Of a stretch of DNA of 64,000 bases, positions 50,735 to 60,107 are shown one piece after another. Under the pieces are notes generated by a model. It was not told where the DNA came from, did no database searches, and saw only the letters and a program-made list of their open reading frames with translations. Within the stretch, counting starts at the first letter, position 1. The number at the start of each line of letters is the position of its first letter. Position numbers and translations under genes: made by a program. Source of the stretch: F1-120-MAGs238 sp964484185. Its GTDB lineage: Bacteria > Planctomycetota > Phycisphaerae > Phycisphaerales > UBA1924. The stretch covers positions 24,144 through 88,143 of the forward strand of contig CAZAEQ010000016.1 of assembly GCA_964484185.1 (NCBI GenBank). The letters are read 5' to 3'.

Positions 50735-51915
50735 CCCAGCGGATTCCAGCCCATGTTCTGCCCTTGCTTGAGCGTGCGCAGAAGCTGTTCCGCGAGAAAT
50801 TTGGACGCGAGGCGAGATATGCGGCCCAGGCGCCGGGACGCGTGAACCTGATCGGCGAGCACACTGATTACAACGCCGGGTTTGTATTGCCGATGGCAAT
50901 CGAGCGTTGCTGCGTTGTGGTTGCAGATGAGGCGAGCGATGTGAACACCAGTTGCATTGTTGCCGAAGCGGTGAATGGACAATTAGAAGCGGATGTTCGA
51001 TCGAAAGTATCTGTCGAGGCCGGAACGTGGGGCTCGCATGTTCTGGGTGTCAGCGCTCAGTTTCAGAAGCGCGATGTTAAACTGAGAAATCTTGATGCGG
51101 TGATTGTGTCGAGTGTGCCGCTGGGCGGCGGACTTTCCAGCTCTGCATCGCTGGAGGTTTCCTGGGGTGTTCTGAATTCGGAAGTCTCTGGAGTCGAAGT
51201 GTCGCGACCGACATTGGCAAAGATGTGTCAGTCGGCGAGTCACGAATTCGTCGGCGTTCCGTGTGGCATCATGGACCAATTCATCAGCGCAGTGGGGCGG
51301 GAAGGTCATGCAGCGCTGATTGATTGTCGCGACGACTCGTTTGAATTAATCGAAATGCCAAGCGCAGAGAAGGCGACGATCCTGATCGCTGATACCGGCA
51401 AGAAACACTCGCACGCTGGCGGCGAATATGTGAAGCGTGCTCAAGCGTGTTCGCAGGCCGCACAGGCCTTAGGTGTGCGCTGGTTACGCGATGTGAACGG
51501 CGAGGATCTTCGCCAGATGCTGCCAAGACTGCGAGATGATCTTGCTCCGTTTGCGGAACATGTGATCACCGAAAATGTTCGAGTTCACAAGTTCGCAGAT
51601 GCCCTGCGCAGCGGCAAGCTTGAGCATGCAGGTGAATTGATGGTCGCTTCGCACCAGTCCCTCAAGAACAAATATCAGGTCTCTTCGCCTGAACTCGACA
51701 CATTGGTCGAAATTGCCTGCGGAACCAAGGGTGTCTATGGCGCACGCATGACCGGCGGCGGCTTTGGCGGCTGCATTGTTGCCCTCGTCGACCCGCGTGC
51801 TGTGCACGATGTTACTGATAGGATTGCCGGTGGATACAGGACACCCAGCGGCGGTCCGCCGGCGGTGTTCTCATCCGCGGCCGCGGATGGCGCAGGGAGT
51901 ATCAAACTCGTATGA
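50731..51915 (+). CDS. galK: Galactokinase
   Basis: GHMP kinase, 394 residues. AAQAPGRVNLIGEHTDYNAG is the galactokinase signature, SSVPLGGGLSSSASLEV the ATP-binding GHMP motif, and GARMTGGGFGGCIVALVD the third motif. The catalytic Asp region is GVPCGIMDQFIS. No galT or galE lies nearby, so the product may feed the sugar-nucleotide steps encoded next. ATGA overlaps at both ends. Confidence 0.93.
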   Translation: MTQRIPAHVLPLLERAQKLFREKFGREARYAAQAPGRVNLIGEHTDYNAGFVLPMAIERCCVVVADEASDVNTSCIVAEAVNGQLEADVRSKVSVEAGTWGSHVLGVSAQFQKRDVKLRNLDAVIVSSVPLGGGLSSSASLEVSWGVLNSEVSGVEVSRPTLAKMCQSASHEFVGVPCGIMDQFISAVGREGHAALIDCRDDSFELIEMPSAEKATILIADTGKKHSHAGGEYVKRAQACSQAAQALGVRWLRDVNGEDLRQMLPRLRDDLAPFAEHVITENVRVHKFADALRSGKLEHAGELMVASHQSLKNKYQVSSPELDTLVEIACGTKGVYGARMTGGGFGGCIVALVDPRAVHDVTDRIAGGYRTPSGGPPAVFSSAAADGAGSIKLV

Positions 51916-53255
51916 CACAGGCAGCACTCAATTCGGCGGCAACGACTCTCCTGGCTCGCATTGCATCGCGCGAGGCGGTGGTGGGCGTGGTCGGGCTTGG
52001 GTACGTTGGGTTGCCGATGGTGCGGGCAGTGCACGATGCCGGGTTCAAGGTTGTCGGATTTGATATCGATAGCTCCAAGATTGATTGTTTGAAAAAAGGC
52101 GAGTCGTATCTGAAGCACCTGGGAGATGATCTCGCCAAGGCGCTTTCAAAGTCAGATCGCTTTGTGCCGACTGATGATTCGAATCAACTCGCTACGTGTG
52201 ATGTCGTGGTGCTGTGCGTGCCGACACCGCTTGGCAAACACAAAGAACCGGACCTTACATTCGTCCGAGATTCCACGGTCATGCTCGTTCGCGTTCTCAA
52301 ACCCGGGGCGCTGGTCAGTCTTGAAAGTACGAGCTATCCAGGAACCACCCGCGAAATTTGCGAGCCAATCCTCAGCGTCCGCGGCGGGAAATGCGGGCAG
52401 GATTTCTTTCTGGCCTTCAGCCCCGAACGTGAAGATCCAGGTCGTCAAGGGGTCAGCACTCGCACTATTCCGAGGCTCGTAGGCGGCATCGATGCGGCAT
52501 CGGCCACGGTTGCACATGCGTTTTATTCGGCGGTGGTGGATGAGGCGATTTTGGTGGAGAGCGCTGAGGTGGCGGAAGCCGCCAAACTGCTGGAAAACAT
52601 CTATCGCAGCGTGAACATCGCGCTGGTCAATGAACTCAAGCCGCTCTTCGCGGATATGGGAATTGATATCTGGCAGGTGATTGCGGCGGCGTCGACCAAG
52701 CCGTTTGGATATCAGCCGTTTTATCCGGGGCCGGGATTAGGCGGGCACTGCATTCCGATTGATCCGTACTACCTGACGTGGAAAGCTCGCGAGGTTGGGC
52801 ACTCAACGCGGTTCATTGAGCTGGCGGGTGAGATCAATAGTCACATGCCGCATTATGTGGTGCGAAGGACACTGGAAGCGCTGAACGATGATGGCAAGCC
52901 ACTGCGCGGATCTAAGCTGCTGGTGATCGGTATGGCGTACAAACCCAATGTAGATGATGTGCGTGAGACTCCGGCGGCGGAAATTATCACATTGCTTAAG
53001 GATGCGGGAGCGGTGGTGGCATATCACGATCCGCATGTGCCGGTGTTCCCGGGCATGAGAAAGTACGATCTCGAAATGACTTCAACCGCGCTCACGCAGG
53101 AAGTACTAGAGAAAATGGATGCAGTGATCATCATTACGGATCATGCCGCGGTTCATTACGGAATCATTGGTCAGCACGCGAGGCTTGTGATTGATACTCG
53201 AAATGCCATGACGAGGGTCGCGGGCGATGTAAAGGCAAGAGTGGTGAAAGCATGA
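51912..53255 (+). CDS. UDP-sugar 6-dehydrogenase (WecC/WbpA type)
   Basis: Oxidises a UDP-sugar C6 to a uronate, supplying precursors for surface polysaccharides. 447 residues. NAD motif VGVVGLGYVGLPMVRAV, PTPLGKHKEPDL, catalytic-region SPEREDPGR and the active-site Cys in GLGGHCIPIDPYYL. VLVIGMAYKPNVDD-like C-terminal domain (KLLVIGMAYKPNVDDVRETP). Closer to UDP-N-acetyl-hexosamine dehydrogenases than to Ugd by overall pattern. Overlaps galK and btpA by 4 nt. Confidence 0.9.
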   Translation: MTQAALNSAATTLLARIASREAVVGVVGLGYVGLPMVRAVHDAGFKVVGFDIDSSKIDCLKKGESYLKHLGDDLAKALSKSDRFVPTDDSNQLATCDVVVLCVPTPLGKHKEPDLTFVRDSTVMLVRVLKPGALVSLESTSYPGTTREICEPILSVRGGKCGQDFFLAFSPEREDPGRQGVSTRTIPRLVGGIDAASATVAHAFYSAVVDEAILVESAEVAEAAKLLENIYRSVNIALVNELKPLFADMGIDIWQVIAAASTKPFGYQPFYPGPGLGGHCIPIDPYYLTWKAREVGHSTRFIELAGEINSHMPHYVVRRTLEALNDDGKPLRGSKLLVIGMAYKPNVDDVRETPAAEIITLLKDAGAVVAYHDPHVPVFPGMRKYDLEMTSTALTQEVLEKMDAVIIITDHAAVHYGIIGQHARLVIDTRNAMTRVAGDVKARVVKA

Positions 53256-54094
53256 AAGCGAAGCGCCGCAATGGAAGTGCGATGGCAGGACTCAAGGACA
53301 CGCTGAAAGTGGAGGACGCGCTGATCGGCATGGTGCATGTCCCTGCGCTTCCGGGGACGCCGTATTCGAACTTGTCACTCGCAGAGATCATTGATGTTGC
53401 AACAGATGAGGCGCGTCGGTTGGATGATCTTGGGTTCAATGCGCTGATCGTCGAGAACATGCATGATCGGCCGTATATCCATGGGAATCACGGCCCCGAA
53501 ACTGTTGCGTGTATGACAGCGGTGGTGCGGGCGATTCGCCAGGAGGTCCAGATTCCGCTGGGAGTTCAGATACTTTCTGGCGGGAATAAGGAAGCAATTG
53601 CGGTGGCGCACGCCGCGGGCGCACAGTTTATTCGGTGTGAGAACTTTGTGTTCGCACACGTGGCGGATGAAGGACTTCTGGCGAAGGCCGAAGCCGGGGA
53701 GTTGCTGCGCTATCGAAAGAGCATTGGCGCTGAGCAAGTGCGGGTGATGTGTGACATTAAGAAGAAGCACGCATCTCATGCGATCACCGCTGACATCTCG
53801 ATAGCTGATGCGGCGGAAGCGGCGGCCTTTTTCGGAGCTGATGGGTTGATTGTCACGGGGGCGGCGACCGGAAAACCGGCGGATCCTAAAGAGGTCGCGG
53901 CGGTTGCGAAGGCCACCAAGCTTCCAGTACTTGTTGGGTCAGGTGTGACGCCGCAATCAATTAAGACATTGCTTGCTCATGCACAAGGCGTGATTGTCGG
54001 GTCGTATCTGAAGAAGGATGGGCTCTGGTCGAACCCGCTGGATATGACGCGGTGTGCGAAGATTGTTGATGCATTTGGGAAGGCCACCGAATGA
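53252..54094 (+). CDS. btpA: BtpA/SgcQ family protein
   Basis: 280 residues of a TIM-barrel family named for a cyanobacterial photosystem I factor, found in many non-photosynthetic bacteria. Motifs: IGMVHVPALPGTPY, NALIVENMHDRPYIHG, PLGVQILSGGNKEAIAVA, FIRCENFVFAHVADEG, DIKKKHASHA, LIVTGAATGKP and LVGSGVTPQSI. Enzymatic role unknown; a sugar-phosphate or nucleotide function is suggested by the neighbours. Confidence 0.9.
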   Translation: MKAKRRNGSAMAGLKDTLKVEDALIGMVHVPALPGTPYSNLSLAEIIDVATDEARRLDDLGFNALIVENMHDRPYIHGNHGPETVACMTAVVRAIRQEVQIPLGVQILSGGNKEAIAVAHAAGAQFIRCENFVFAHVADEGLLAKAEAGELLRYRKSIGAEQVRVMCDIKKKHASHAITADISIADAAEAAAFFGADGLIVTGAATGKPADPKEVAAVAKATKLPVLVGSGVTPQSIKTLLAHAQGVIVGSYLKKDGLWSNPLDMTRCAKIVDAFGKATE

Positions 54095-55419
54095 GCGGCG
54101 AGGTTTCGCCAGGGCGCGTTCGACTTGCTTGGGCATTGCTCACTTTGCAATTGCTGGTTCCCGCGCTCATTGTGGCGAAAGCGATTTCCAAGCGTCAGCC
54201 TGAAGTGAGTCAAACCGATCCGACGGTGAGCGTGCTTCGGATTGATGACTATTACCACTTCTGGGCCGCCGGCAAAGCGATGCTCAATGGTGGCGATATT
54301 TTCGGCATCGAGCATGGACGGAATTACATTTACCCGCCGCTGATGGCGTGGATTTTCCAGATTTTCGGGGCATTTGAGCAGCGGCCGAGCGTGTACGTGT
54401 GGCTGGGAATCGATGCGATTGTGCTTGGCGCTGGTGTTGTGATTCTCGCGAAAGAACTGGCGCGGCGGCTGGAGATTCCCGGCGGTTGGCACACGGTCTT
54501 GATTGCGTGCATGATTTCGCTGGCGTGCCTGCTGGACAAGGTGATGGGGCAGTTCAAACTCCAGCAGACCGATGGCATCATGCTGCTGGCGATGGCGCTG
54601 TCCCTGAAATGGCTTGACAAGCGTCCAATTCTTGCTGGCATCGTTCTTGGGTTGGCGGGAAACATCAAGTACCTGTCACTGATTCCGCTGCCATGGTTCG
54701 TAGTCCGCAAGCGATGGTCCGCTCTTGTATCAACAATCCTGAGCTTCGTCGGTTTCCTGTTTCTGCCAGCGATTACGCGCGGGTGGGACCGGAACATGCA
54801 GGACCTGAATGTGGCGTTCGCCGGTCTGGTCGAGGCGTTTGGCGTGAATGTTGATCACTTGACGCGAGCGACTTCGCACCCGATCACCTGGGAGCGGTCG
54901 GTCTCGGTGACCAGTACCGCTTTCCGGCTGGCTGAGAAGTTGTCCATGGGGCCCGCGTTTGCGATTGCGCTGACAGGTGCTGTCGCGGCGGGGTGTGTTG
55001 GACTGGCGTGGTTTCTTTACGCGCGTAGGGGCATCAAATTCTGGAGTGTTCCGGCATCCAATCAGGCGGTTATTGGGATGGAATGGGTGGCCCTGATCGT
55101 CGCCTCGCTGGTGTTTGGGCCGCAGACGACGTCCAGGCACATGTTGCAGCTTGTGGCGCTGTTTGTGCTGGCCGCGCTCTTCCTGATTGAGTTCTCGCGA
55201 AGTCCAAATGCTCCAGCACGATGGCCATTGATTCTGGGTGGAGTAATTGTGACCGCTGCGCTGGTGCTGCCGCCGGGCGGGGCACAGTTTGAATCGGCGT
55301 TGACCGCCTGGCGGGCGGTGGGGGGATCGGGCTGGTGTGCCCTCATTTTCCTGTTTCTGACCCTTCACTGCGGCCTGAAATATCAGCAGGCGCTTTCATC
55401 CAGACTACTCTCCCGGTAA
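54091..55419 (+). CDS. GT87-like (DUF2029) membrane glycosyltransferase
   Basis: 442 residues and about ten hydrophobic helices. The region DDYYHFWAAGKAMLNGGDIF followed by YIYPPLMAWIF is the GT-C/DUF2029 signature, with the Asp expected to act in catalysis; GIVLGLAGNIKYLSLIPLPW matches the family's middle motif. It would use a lipid-phosphate sugar donor at the outer face of the membrane. Overlaps btpA by 4 nt. Confidence 0.85.
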   Translation: MSGEVSPGRVRLAWALLTLQLLVPALIVAKAISKRQPEVSQTDPTVSVLRIDDYYHFWAAGKAMLNGGDIFGIEHGRNYIYPPLMAWIFQIFGAFEQRPSVYVWLGIDAIVLGAGVVILAKELARRLEIPGGWHTVLIACMISLACLLDKVMGQFKLQQTDGIMLLAMALSLKWLDKRPILAGIVLGLAGNIKYLSLIPLPWFVVRKRWSALVSTILSFVGFLFLPAITRGWDRNMQDLNVAFAGLVEAFGVNVDHLTRATSHPITWERSVSVTSTAFRLAEKLSMGPAFAIALTGAVAAGCVGLAWFLYARRGIKFWSVPASNQAVIGMEWVALIVASLVFGPQTTSRHMLQLVALFVLAALFLIEFSRSPNAPARWPLILGGVIVTAALVLPPGGAQFESALTAWRAVGGSGWCALIFLFLTLHCGLKYQQALSSRLLSR

Positions 55420-55422
55420 TCC

Positions 55423-56988
55423 ATGCAACTCCTGGTTATCGCCGCGTTTCTGGCGATTTACATTCATGATGAGTTTGGCAACGCGGTTGAACATCGCGAG
55501 AATGTCGCTGCGCAATGGCCGAGTTGGCTGTTTCTCGCCGGAGCGCTTTCGGTGCTTTCGTGCGTGAGCTGGCTGGTGAGCTTTCTGTCATCGCGGGCAC
55601 TGGATCGACGCGGGAATACATCGGCGTTTACCTGGAATGAGGTTTCGCTGCTGGTGTTGCAAGTCGCGGCATGTGGCGTGTTTTACTATGCAGTGCTTGG
55701 GCTGGGTTGGATTGATTTTGTCCGAAGCTCGGTGGGTGACTTGCTGCTAGTGGATGAACTGCTCGCGCTTGTGCCGTTGCTGCTGTTTGCCTGCGTTCTC
55801 TGGTTTGGCGCGTATTCGGTGGAGCGCCGCTGGTATGACGCATTGTTCAGCCGGTGGATATATACAGGTCGTCCGCTCTTCGCATTGCCAAGTCGGCGCG
55901 CGTTTGTCATCGGCAAAGTGCGCCATCAGATATTGTTTTTCGCTGTGCCGCTTGCCTTACTGATGGCCTGGCGAGAGTTCTGCTACATGAATATCCCCGA
56001 GATGCTCGGCTTGGTTGATGCCTCTGGGAGAGTGATCAAGGATGTTGCTCCCTGGAAGTTCTATCTTCCAGAAGCCATTCAGCTTGCTGGCGTAGGAGTT
56101 GTGCTCGCATTTGTTCCGCTGATACTTGTCGTGATCTGGGACACGGTGCCGCTGGGTGAGGGCGGATTGCGTGATCGATTGATGGGATTATGCAGCAAGT
56201 ACGGTGTGGGGATGCGGAACCTGCTGGTGTGGCGCACTCATGGAACGATGGCGAATGGCGCGGCCATGGGATTTTTCAAGCCCGTGCGGTACATACTGCT
56301 CACCGATCAGTTACTTGAATCGCTTCCAACACACGAAGTCGAAGCGGTGATGGCACATGAAGTGGCCCACATCAAGCACCGACATATTTTGTGGCTCGCG
56401 GTGGCGATTGTCGCGACGGTTTTCCTGACCGGCAGCGTAGCGACATGGACTGCGCGATACTTTGGTCTTTCGGAGGCAACACCGCTGGGAACAACGGTTC
56501 TGGGCGTGTTGAGCCTTGGATCGTTGATCGTTGTCGCGTTGGTTTTTGGCGTGGTATCGCGGCGGTTTGAGTGGCAGGCCGATGCGTTTGCCGTCCGGCA
56601 CATGGCAACATCGCTGCCGGATGCCAGTGAAATTGGCGACGGCGAAACTGGCTCGCACGCCGCGATTGTGACACCGGTCGCAGTGAGCGCCATGTCGAAA
56701 GCGCTATCGAGTGTTGCCGAACTCAATGGAATCGGGCCCAAGCGCCTGAGTTTCCGCCACGGATCGATTCATACGCGGCAGGTGAAACTGCGCGATCTGG
56801 TGGGGCAGCCGCTCGGCGAATTTGCGATTGATCGCGAGGCCCGACTGGTGCGAATAGTCGCTTTGGCGGCGTTAATTGTCGGACTTGGACTCACAGCTCT
56901 TGACTTCTTTATCCCACCGCCCGCTTCGGTCGATAATCAGAAAACTACATGGCACTCTCCGAACTCGAACTCCGTCTCTGCAAAGTAA
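55423..56988 (+). CDS. M48-family membrane metalloprotease
   Basis: 521 residues. Several N-terminal membrane helices, then MAHEVAHIKHRHILWL with the HEXXH zinc motif and a downstream Glu region FEWQADAFAVRHM. One helix lies between, and one more after (LAALIVGLGLTALDFFIPPP). Resembles HtpX/Ste24 proteases of membrane protein quality control, with an unusual long N-terminal region. 3' end overlaps the M20 gene by 40 nt. Confidence 0.87.
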   Translation: MQLLVIAAFLAIYIHDEFGNAVEHRENVAAQWPSWLFLAGALSVLSCVSWLVSFLSSRALDRRGNTSAFTWNEVSLLVLQVAACGVFYYAVLGLGWIDFVRSSVGDLLLVDELLALVPLLLFACVLWFGAYSVERRWYDALFSRWIYTGRPLFALPSRRAFVIGKVRHQILFFAVPLALLMAWREFCYMNIPEMLGLVDASGRVIKDVAPWKFYLPEAIQLAGVGVVLAFVPLILVVIWDTVPLGEGGLRDRLMGLCSKYGVGMRNLLVWRTHGTMANGAAMGFFKPVRYILLTDQLLESLPTHEVEAVMAHEVAHIKHRHILWLAVAIVATVFLTGSVATWTARYFGLSEATPLGTTVLGVLSLGSLIVVALVFGVVSRRFEWQADAFAVRHMATSLPDASEIGDGETGSHAAIVTPVAVSAMSKALSSVAELNGIGPKRLSFRHGSIHTRQVKLRDLVGQPLGEFAIDREARLVRIVALAALIVGLGLTALDFFIPPPASVDNQKTTWHSPNSNSVSAK

Positions 56989-58157
56989 TCGCCGCGCGTC
57001 ACAGTGCGCTGGTTGATGATCTTGCGCTTCATGTTGGAATTCCGACGGGTCGGAACAATTCGCCCGGACTGGATCGGACACGCAGCATATTGACCGGGCG
57101 ATTGGAAAAGCTGGGAGCTGTTACAAGGTTTTTCTCTGGGGATGTACGGCCGGATTGGGTTGGTGATTCTTCCGGGCCGATCCCGCCAGTCGCGGTCTGT
57201 GATCGCACAGCGGGTCGAACGGGCGCACGTGTTCTGATCTCGGGGCACCTGGACACAGTTCATGATCCAGCCGGACCGTTTCAGAAACTGACATTCAGCG
57301 CCGATGGCAGGACTGCCGTGGGGCCTGGATGCGTGGACATGAAGGGCGGGCTGGTGATTGCACTTGCCGCGCTTGAAGCTCTGGAAGAGTGCGGCATTTC
57401 GTGTGCATGGTCGTTCCTCATGAACAGTGATGAAGAGACGGGGTCGTATCACAGCGACACTGCCTTGCGCGCGACAGGGGCAATACACGACTGTGGAATT
57501 GCACTTGAGCCAGCGTTGCCGGATGGCTCGCTGGTGACTGAACGTCCTGGTTCGGGCCAGTTCTACATTGAGGCCACTGGAAAAGCGGCCCATGTTGGAC
57601 GAGATTTTACTGCTGGCGTGTCTGCTATTACAGCAATTTCGCATGCTTGCATCACCGCCGCGGGAATAGCGGATCCGGCGCGGGGGCTGATCTGCAATAT
57701 TGGAAGGATTATTGGTGGCGAGGCGGCAAACGTGGTTCCTGATCTGGCGAAGGCCTGGGGGAACGTGCGATATTTCACTCCGGAACTGGAAGCGGAGGCT
57801 GCGGACCGGATTGATGGGCTGGCGACCAATGGAGTGCATTTGCCGCGGATCAGGGTGGAACGCAGTTTTAATCGGCCCGCGAAGCCGCTTACGCCGCGGA
57901 CGCAGGCACTTGCGGAGTTCGCGAAAGCGGCAGCGACCGATCTGAATCAACCGATGAAATTTGCCTCAACCGGCGGCGTGTGCGATGGCAACAACCTGCA
58001 AGCTGCCGGGTGCCCGACCATTGATACACTTGGCGTGCGTGGCGGAGGTCTGCACACGCCGCAGGAATGGATCGAAATTGCCAGTCTTGTGGAAAGATGC
58101 CAGCTCCTGGCCGTGCTTGTTTCGCGGCTGTCGAATGCTTGGCCTGTTCGGAAGTAG
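56949..58157 (+). CDS. M20 family metallopeptidase (carboxypeptidase G2/ArgE-like)
   Basis: 402 residues. Zinc ligands and catalytic residues are visible: ISGHLDTVHD (His, Asp), GCVDMKGGLVIAL (bridging Asp), NSDEETGS (Glu-Glu), and GLHTPQEWIE (C-terminal His). The dimerisation domain holds GKAAHVGRDFTAGVSA. Substrate: an N-acyl amino acid or glutamyl amide. The class III aminotransferase next door suggests an ArgE/LysK-like deacylation step. The gene begins inside the M48 gene. Confidence 0.88.
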   Translation: MALSELELRLCKVIAARHSALVDDLALHVGIPTGRNNSPGLDRTRSILTGRLEKLGAVTRFFSGDVRPDWVGDSSGPIPPVAVCDRTAGRTGARVLISGHLDTVHDPAGPFQKLTFSADGRTAVGPGCVDMKGGLVIALAALEALEECGISCAWSFLMNSDEETGSYHSDTALRATGAIHDCGIALEPALPDGSLVTERPGSGQFYIEATGKAAHVGRDFTAGVSAITAISHACITAAGIADPARGLICNIGRIIGGEAANVVPDLAKAWGNVRYFTPELEAEAADRIDGLATNGVHLPRIRVERSFNRPAKPLTPRTQALAEFAKAAATDLNQPMKFASTGGVCDGNNLQAAGCPTIDTLGVRGGGLHTPQEWIEIASLVERCQLLAVLVSRLSNAWPVRK

Positions 58158-58183
58158 ATTTGCTTGATGGAGTTTAAGAAGAA

Positions 58184-59662
58184 ATGTCGAGTGCAACTAT
58201 GACTAGTACTACCACTACCCCAGCCACGACAACGTCAACGGTTGGTGAAGAGTTGAAGAAAAGCCCGGCGATTCGCGCGGCGGTTGATCAGATACTGGCG
58301 GAAGTTCGCACTCGCACTGCCACGATTACTGGCGATCGGCCGGCAAATCCGGGAAAGAAGGAGAGTTACGAAGCACTCATGAAGCGTGCCGCGGATGTGC
58401 GCGGGCGGCCGTTGCTCTATCCATATGTCGGCAGCGGGGCTGGCAATGGCGCGCTGGTTGAACTTGCCGATGGCAGCGTGAAATGGGATATGATCTGCGG
58501 CATCGGCGTGCACTTCTTTGGGCATTCGGATATTGAAAACATCCGCGAGTCACTGCTGGGCAGCATCGATGACACCGTGAAGCATGGCAACTTGCAGGCG
58601 AATTTTGAGCCGCATGCGTTTTCGGAAGTTCTGCTCAATGAGGCGAAGAAGAATAGCCGCTTGAAGTATGCGTACATCTCGACAGGCGGCGCGATGGCGA
58701 ACGAGAACGCGCTGAAGGTGTGCTATCAGAAGCACGCACCGGCCAATCGTGTGATCGCGTTCAGAGATTGCTTCATGGGGCGTTCGATCACGATGTGTCA
58801 GATTGGTGATACGGCGGAATATCGCCAGGGTGTGCCGCTGTCGACGCTTGTGGATTACATGCCGTTCTGGGACAGTGTTGAAGCAGCTCGCATTGGTAAG
58901 GCCAAGTTCATCGACAATGCGGTGGCCCAGCTCAACGAGTACATCACACGGTATCCGGGTCAGCACGCGTGCTTCATCTTTGAACTTTGCCAGGGAGAGG
59001 GCGGGTTCAATGTTGGTGACCGCGACTTCTTTGTGGCGTTGATGGAAGTGTGCAAGAAGAACAAGATTGCGATCTGGGATGATGAGATTCAGACTTTCGG
59101 CCGCACAAACCGCATGTTTGCGTATGACCTGTTTGATCTTGGTCAGTACGTAGATGTGTTCTGCGTGGGCAAGATGACGCAGGCGTGTGCGACGCTGTAC
59201 ACCGAGGAATACAACCCCAAGGCGGGATTGCTCTCTGGGACATTTACGGGCGAGACCAGCACGTTCCGCGTTGGGCAGCGGATTGTTGAGCGTTTGCGCG
59301 ATGGGAATTTCTATGGTGACAATGGCGTGTTCGCCAAGCATCACGCGGCGTTCCGCGAGCAAGTGAAGGCGCTGGCAGCGCGGCATCCGGATTGGTTCCC
59401 GGCGGTTCCTTCACTGGGCGGTAGTGGGGACGCTCTTGCCGGCGGTATGGGCGGCATGATGCGGTTCACACCGTTTGGCGGTGCGAAGGACAAGATCACG
59501 AAGGCTTCGAAGGCGATCTTTGAAGAAGGCGCGATTGTGTTCTATTGCGGACATGGGCCATATCACGTGCGCATGCTGCCGCCATTGCCGGTGATGAAGA
59601 TGGAGGATTGGCCACGGGTGTTTGCGTGCATTGAGCGCGGCATGGCAAAGGTTGCGACCTGA
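58184..59662 (+). CDS. Class III PLP-dependent aminotransferase
   Basis: 492 residues. The N-terminal 25 residues are Thr/Ser-rich. ISTGGAMANENALKVCYQKH is the PLP phosphate region, FELCQGEGGFNVGD precedes AIWDDEIQTFGRTNRMFAYD (Asp contacting the pyridine N), and the Schiff-base Lys is in VFCVGKMTQAC. Family members include acetylornithine, lysine epsilon and GABA aminotransferases; I cannot assign the substrate. 26 nt after the M20 gene. ATG 58199 is an alternative start. Confidence 0.86.
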   Translation: MSSATMTSTTTTPATTTSTVGEELKKSPAIRAAVDQILAEVRTRTATITGDRPANPGKKESYEALMKRAADVRGRPLLYPYVGSGAGNGALVELADGSVKWDMICGIGVHFFGHSDIENIRESLLGSIDDTVKHGNLQANFEPHAFSEVLLNEAKKNSRLKYAYISTGGAMANENALKVCYQKHAPANRVIAFRDCFMGRSITMCQIGDTAEYRQGVPLSTLVDYMPFWDSVEAARIGKAKFIDNAVAQLNEYITRYPGQHACFIFELCQGEGGFNVGDRDFFVALMEVCKKNKIAIWDDEIQTFGRTNRMFAYDLFDLGQYVDVFCVGKMTQACATLYTEEYNPKAGLLSGTFTGETSTFRVGQRIVERLRDGNFYGDNGVFAKHHAAFREQVKALAARHPDWFPAVPSLGGSGDALAGGMGGMMRFTPFGGAKDKITKASKAIFEEGAIVFYCGHGPYHVRMLPPLPVMKMEDWPRVFACIERGMAKVAT

Positions 59663-59683
59663 GCTTGGAAACCGAAATCCGTG

Positions 59684-59718
59684 ATTTGGGATTTGAGATT
59701 TGAGATTTGAAAGTTGAG
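59684..59718. repeat. Heptamer array (copy 3)
   Basis: Five 7-bp units (ATTTGGG, ATTTGAG twice, ATTTGAA, AGTTGAG) matching the array at 16993-17076. Confidence 0.65.
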
Positions 59719-59731
59719 ATCTGAAACCAGT

Positions 59732-59757
59732 CGAAGTCGATCAGACTTCGGTTGTTT
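59732..59757 (+). terminator. Terminator-like hairpin after aminotransferase
   Basis: 7-bp stem CGAAGTC/GACTTCG with a 5-nt loop, then GTTGTTTCGTTTTCG. It overlaps the stop of the converging small gene. Confidence 0.5.
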
Positions 59758-60058
59758 CGTTTTCGTGGTCGACCGTGGTACCGGTTGAGGATTGCGGGAA
59801 GCTGAGCTTGCCGCATTTGGTGCAGACTGCGCCGTGCTCGCCTGAGGGCAGGCCCTTCAGATCGTGGCCGCAGTGGAAGCACATATCGGTGTTGAGGCGA
59901 TTTCCAAAAGTGTTTACGGCAATTGCGAAGACAGCGATAGAGGCTCCCACAAACGGGAGAAACGGAATCGTACTAACGCTTGCAATAGTGATGCCCGCAA
60001 CGAGCACCACGACTGCGATGGTCAGGACGCGAAACCGAACTTTTTGAAACCAGTTCAA
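59741..60058 (-). CDS. Small membrane protein with zinc ribbon
   Basis: 105 residues from a TTG at 60058, supported by GGAG 8 nt upstream; a longer reading (to 60175) would overlap the upstream gene. Two membrane helices (VLTIAVVVLVAGITIASV, ASIAVFAIAVNTFG), then CFHCGHDLKGLP with CTKC (two CxxC pairs). Function unknown. 49 nt downstream of the PH-domain gene, which also begins with a zinc ribbon. Confidence 0.55.
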   Translation of the reverse strand: MNWFQKVRFRVLTIAVVVLVAGITIASVSTIPFLPFVGASIAVFAIAVNTFGNRLNTDMCFHCGHDLKGLPSGEHGAVCTKCGKLSFPQSSTGTTVDHENETTEV

Positions 60059-60107
60059 AGAGGGAGCTCCAGTAACTGCCAATGGTCTGGCCAATGGTAG
60101 CCAGCGG

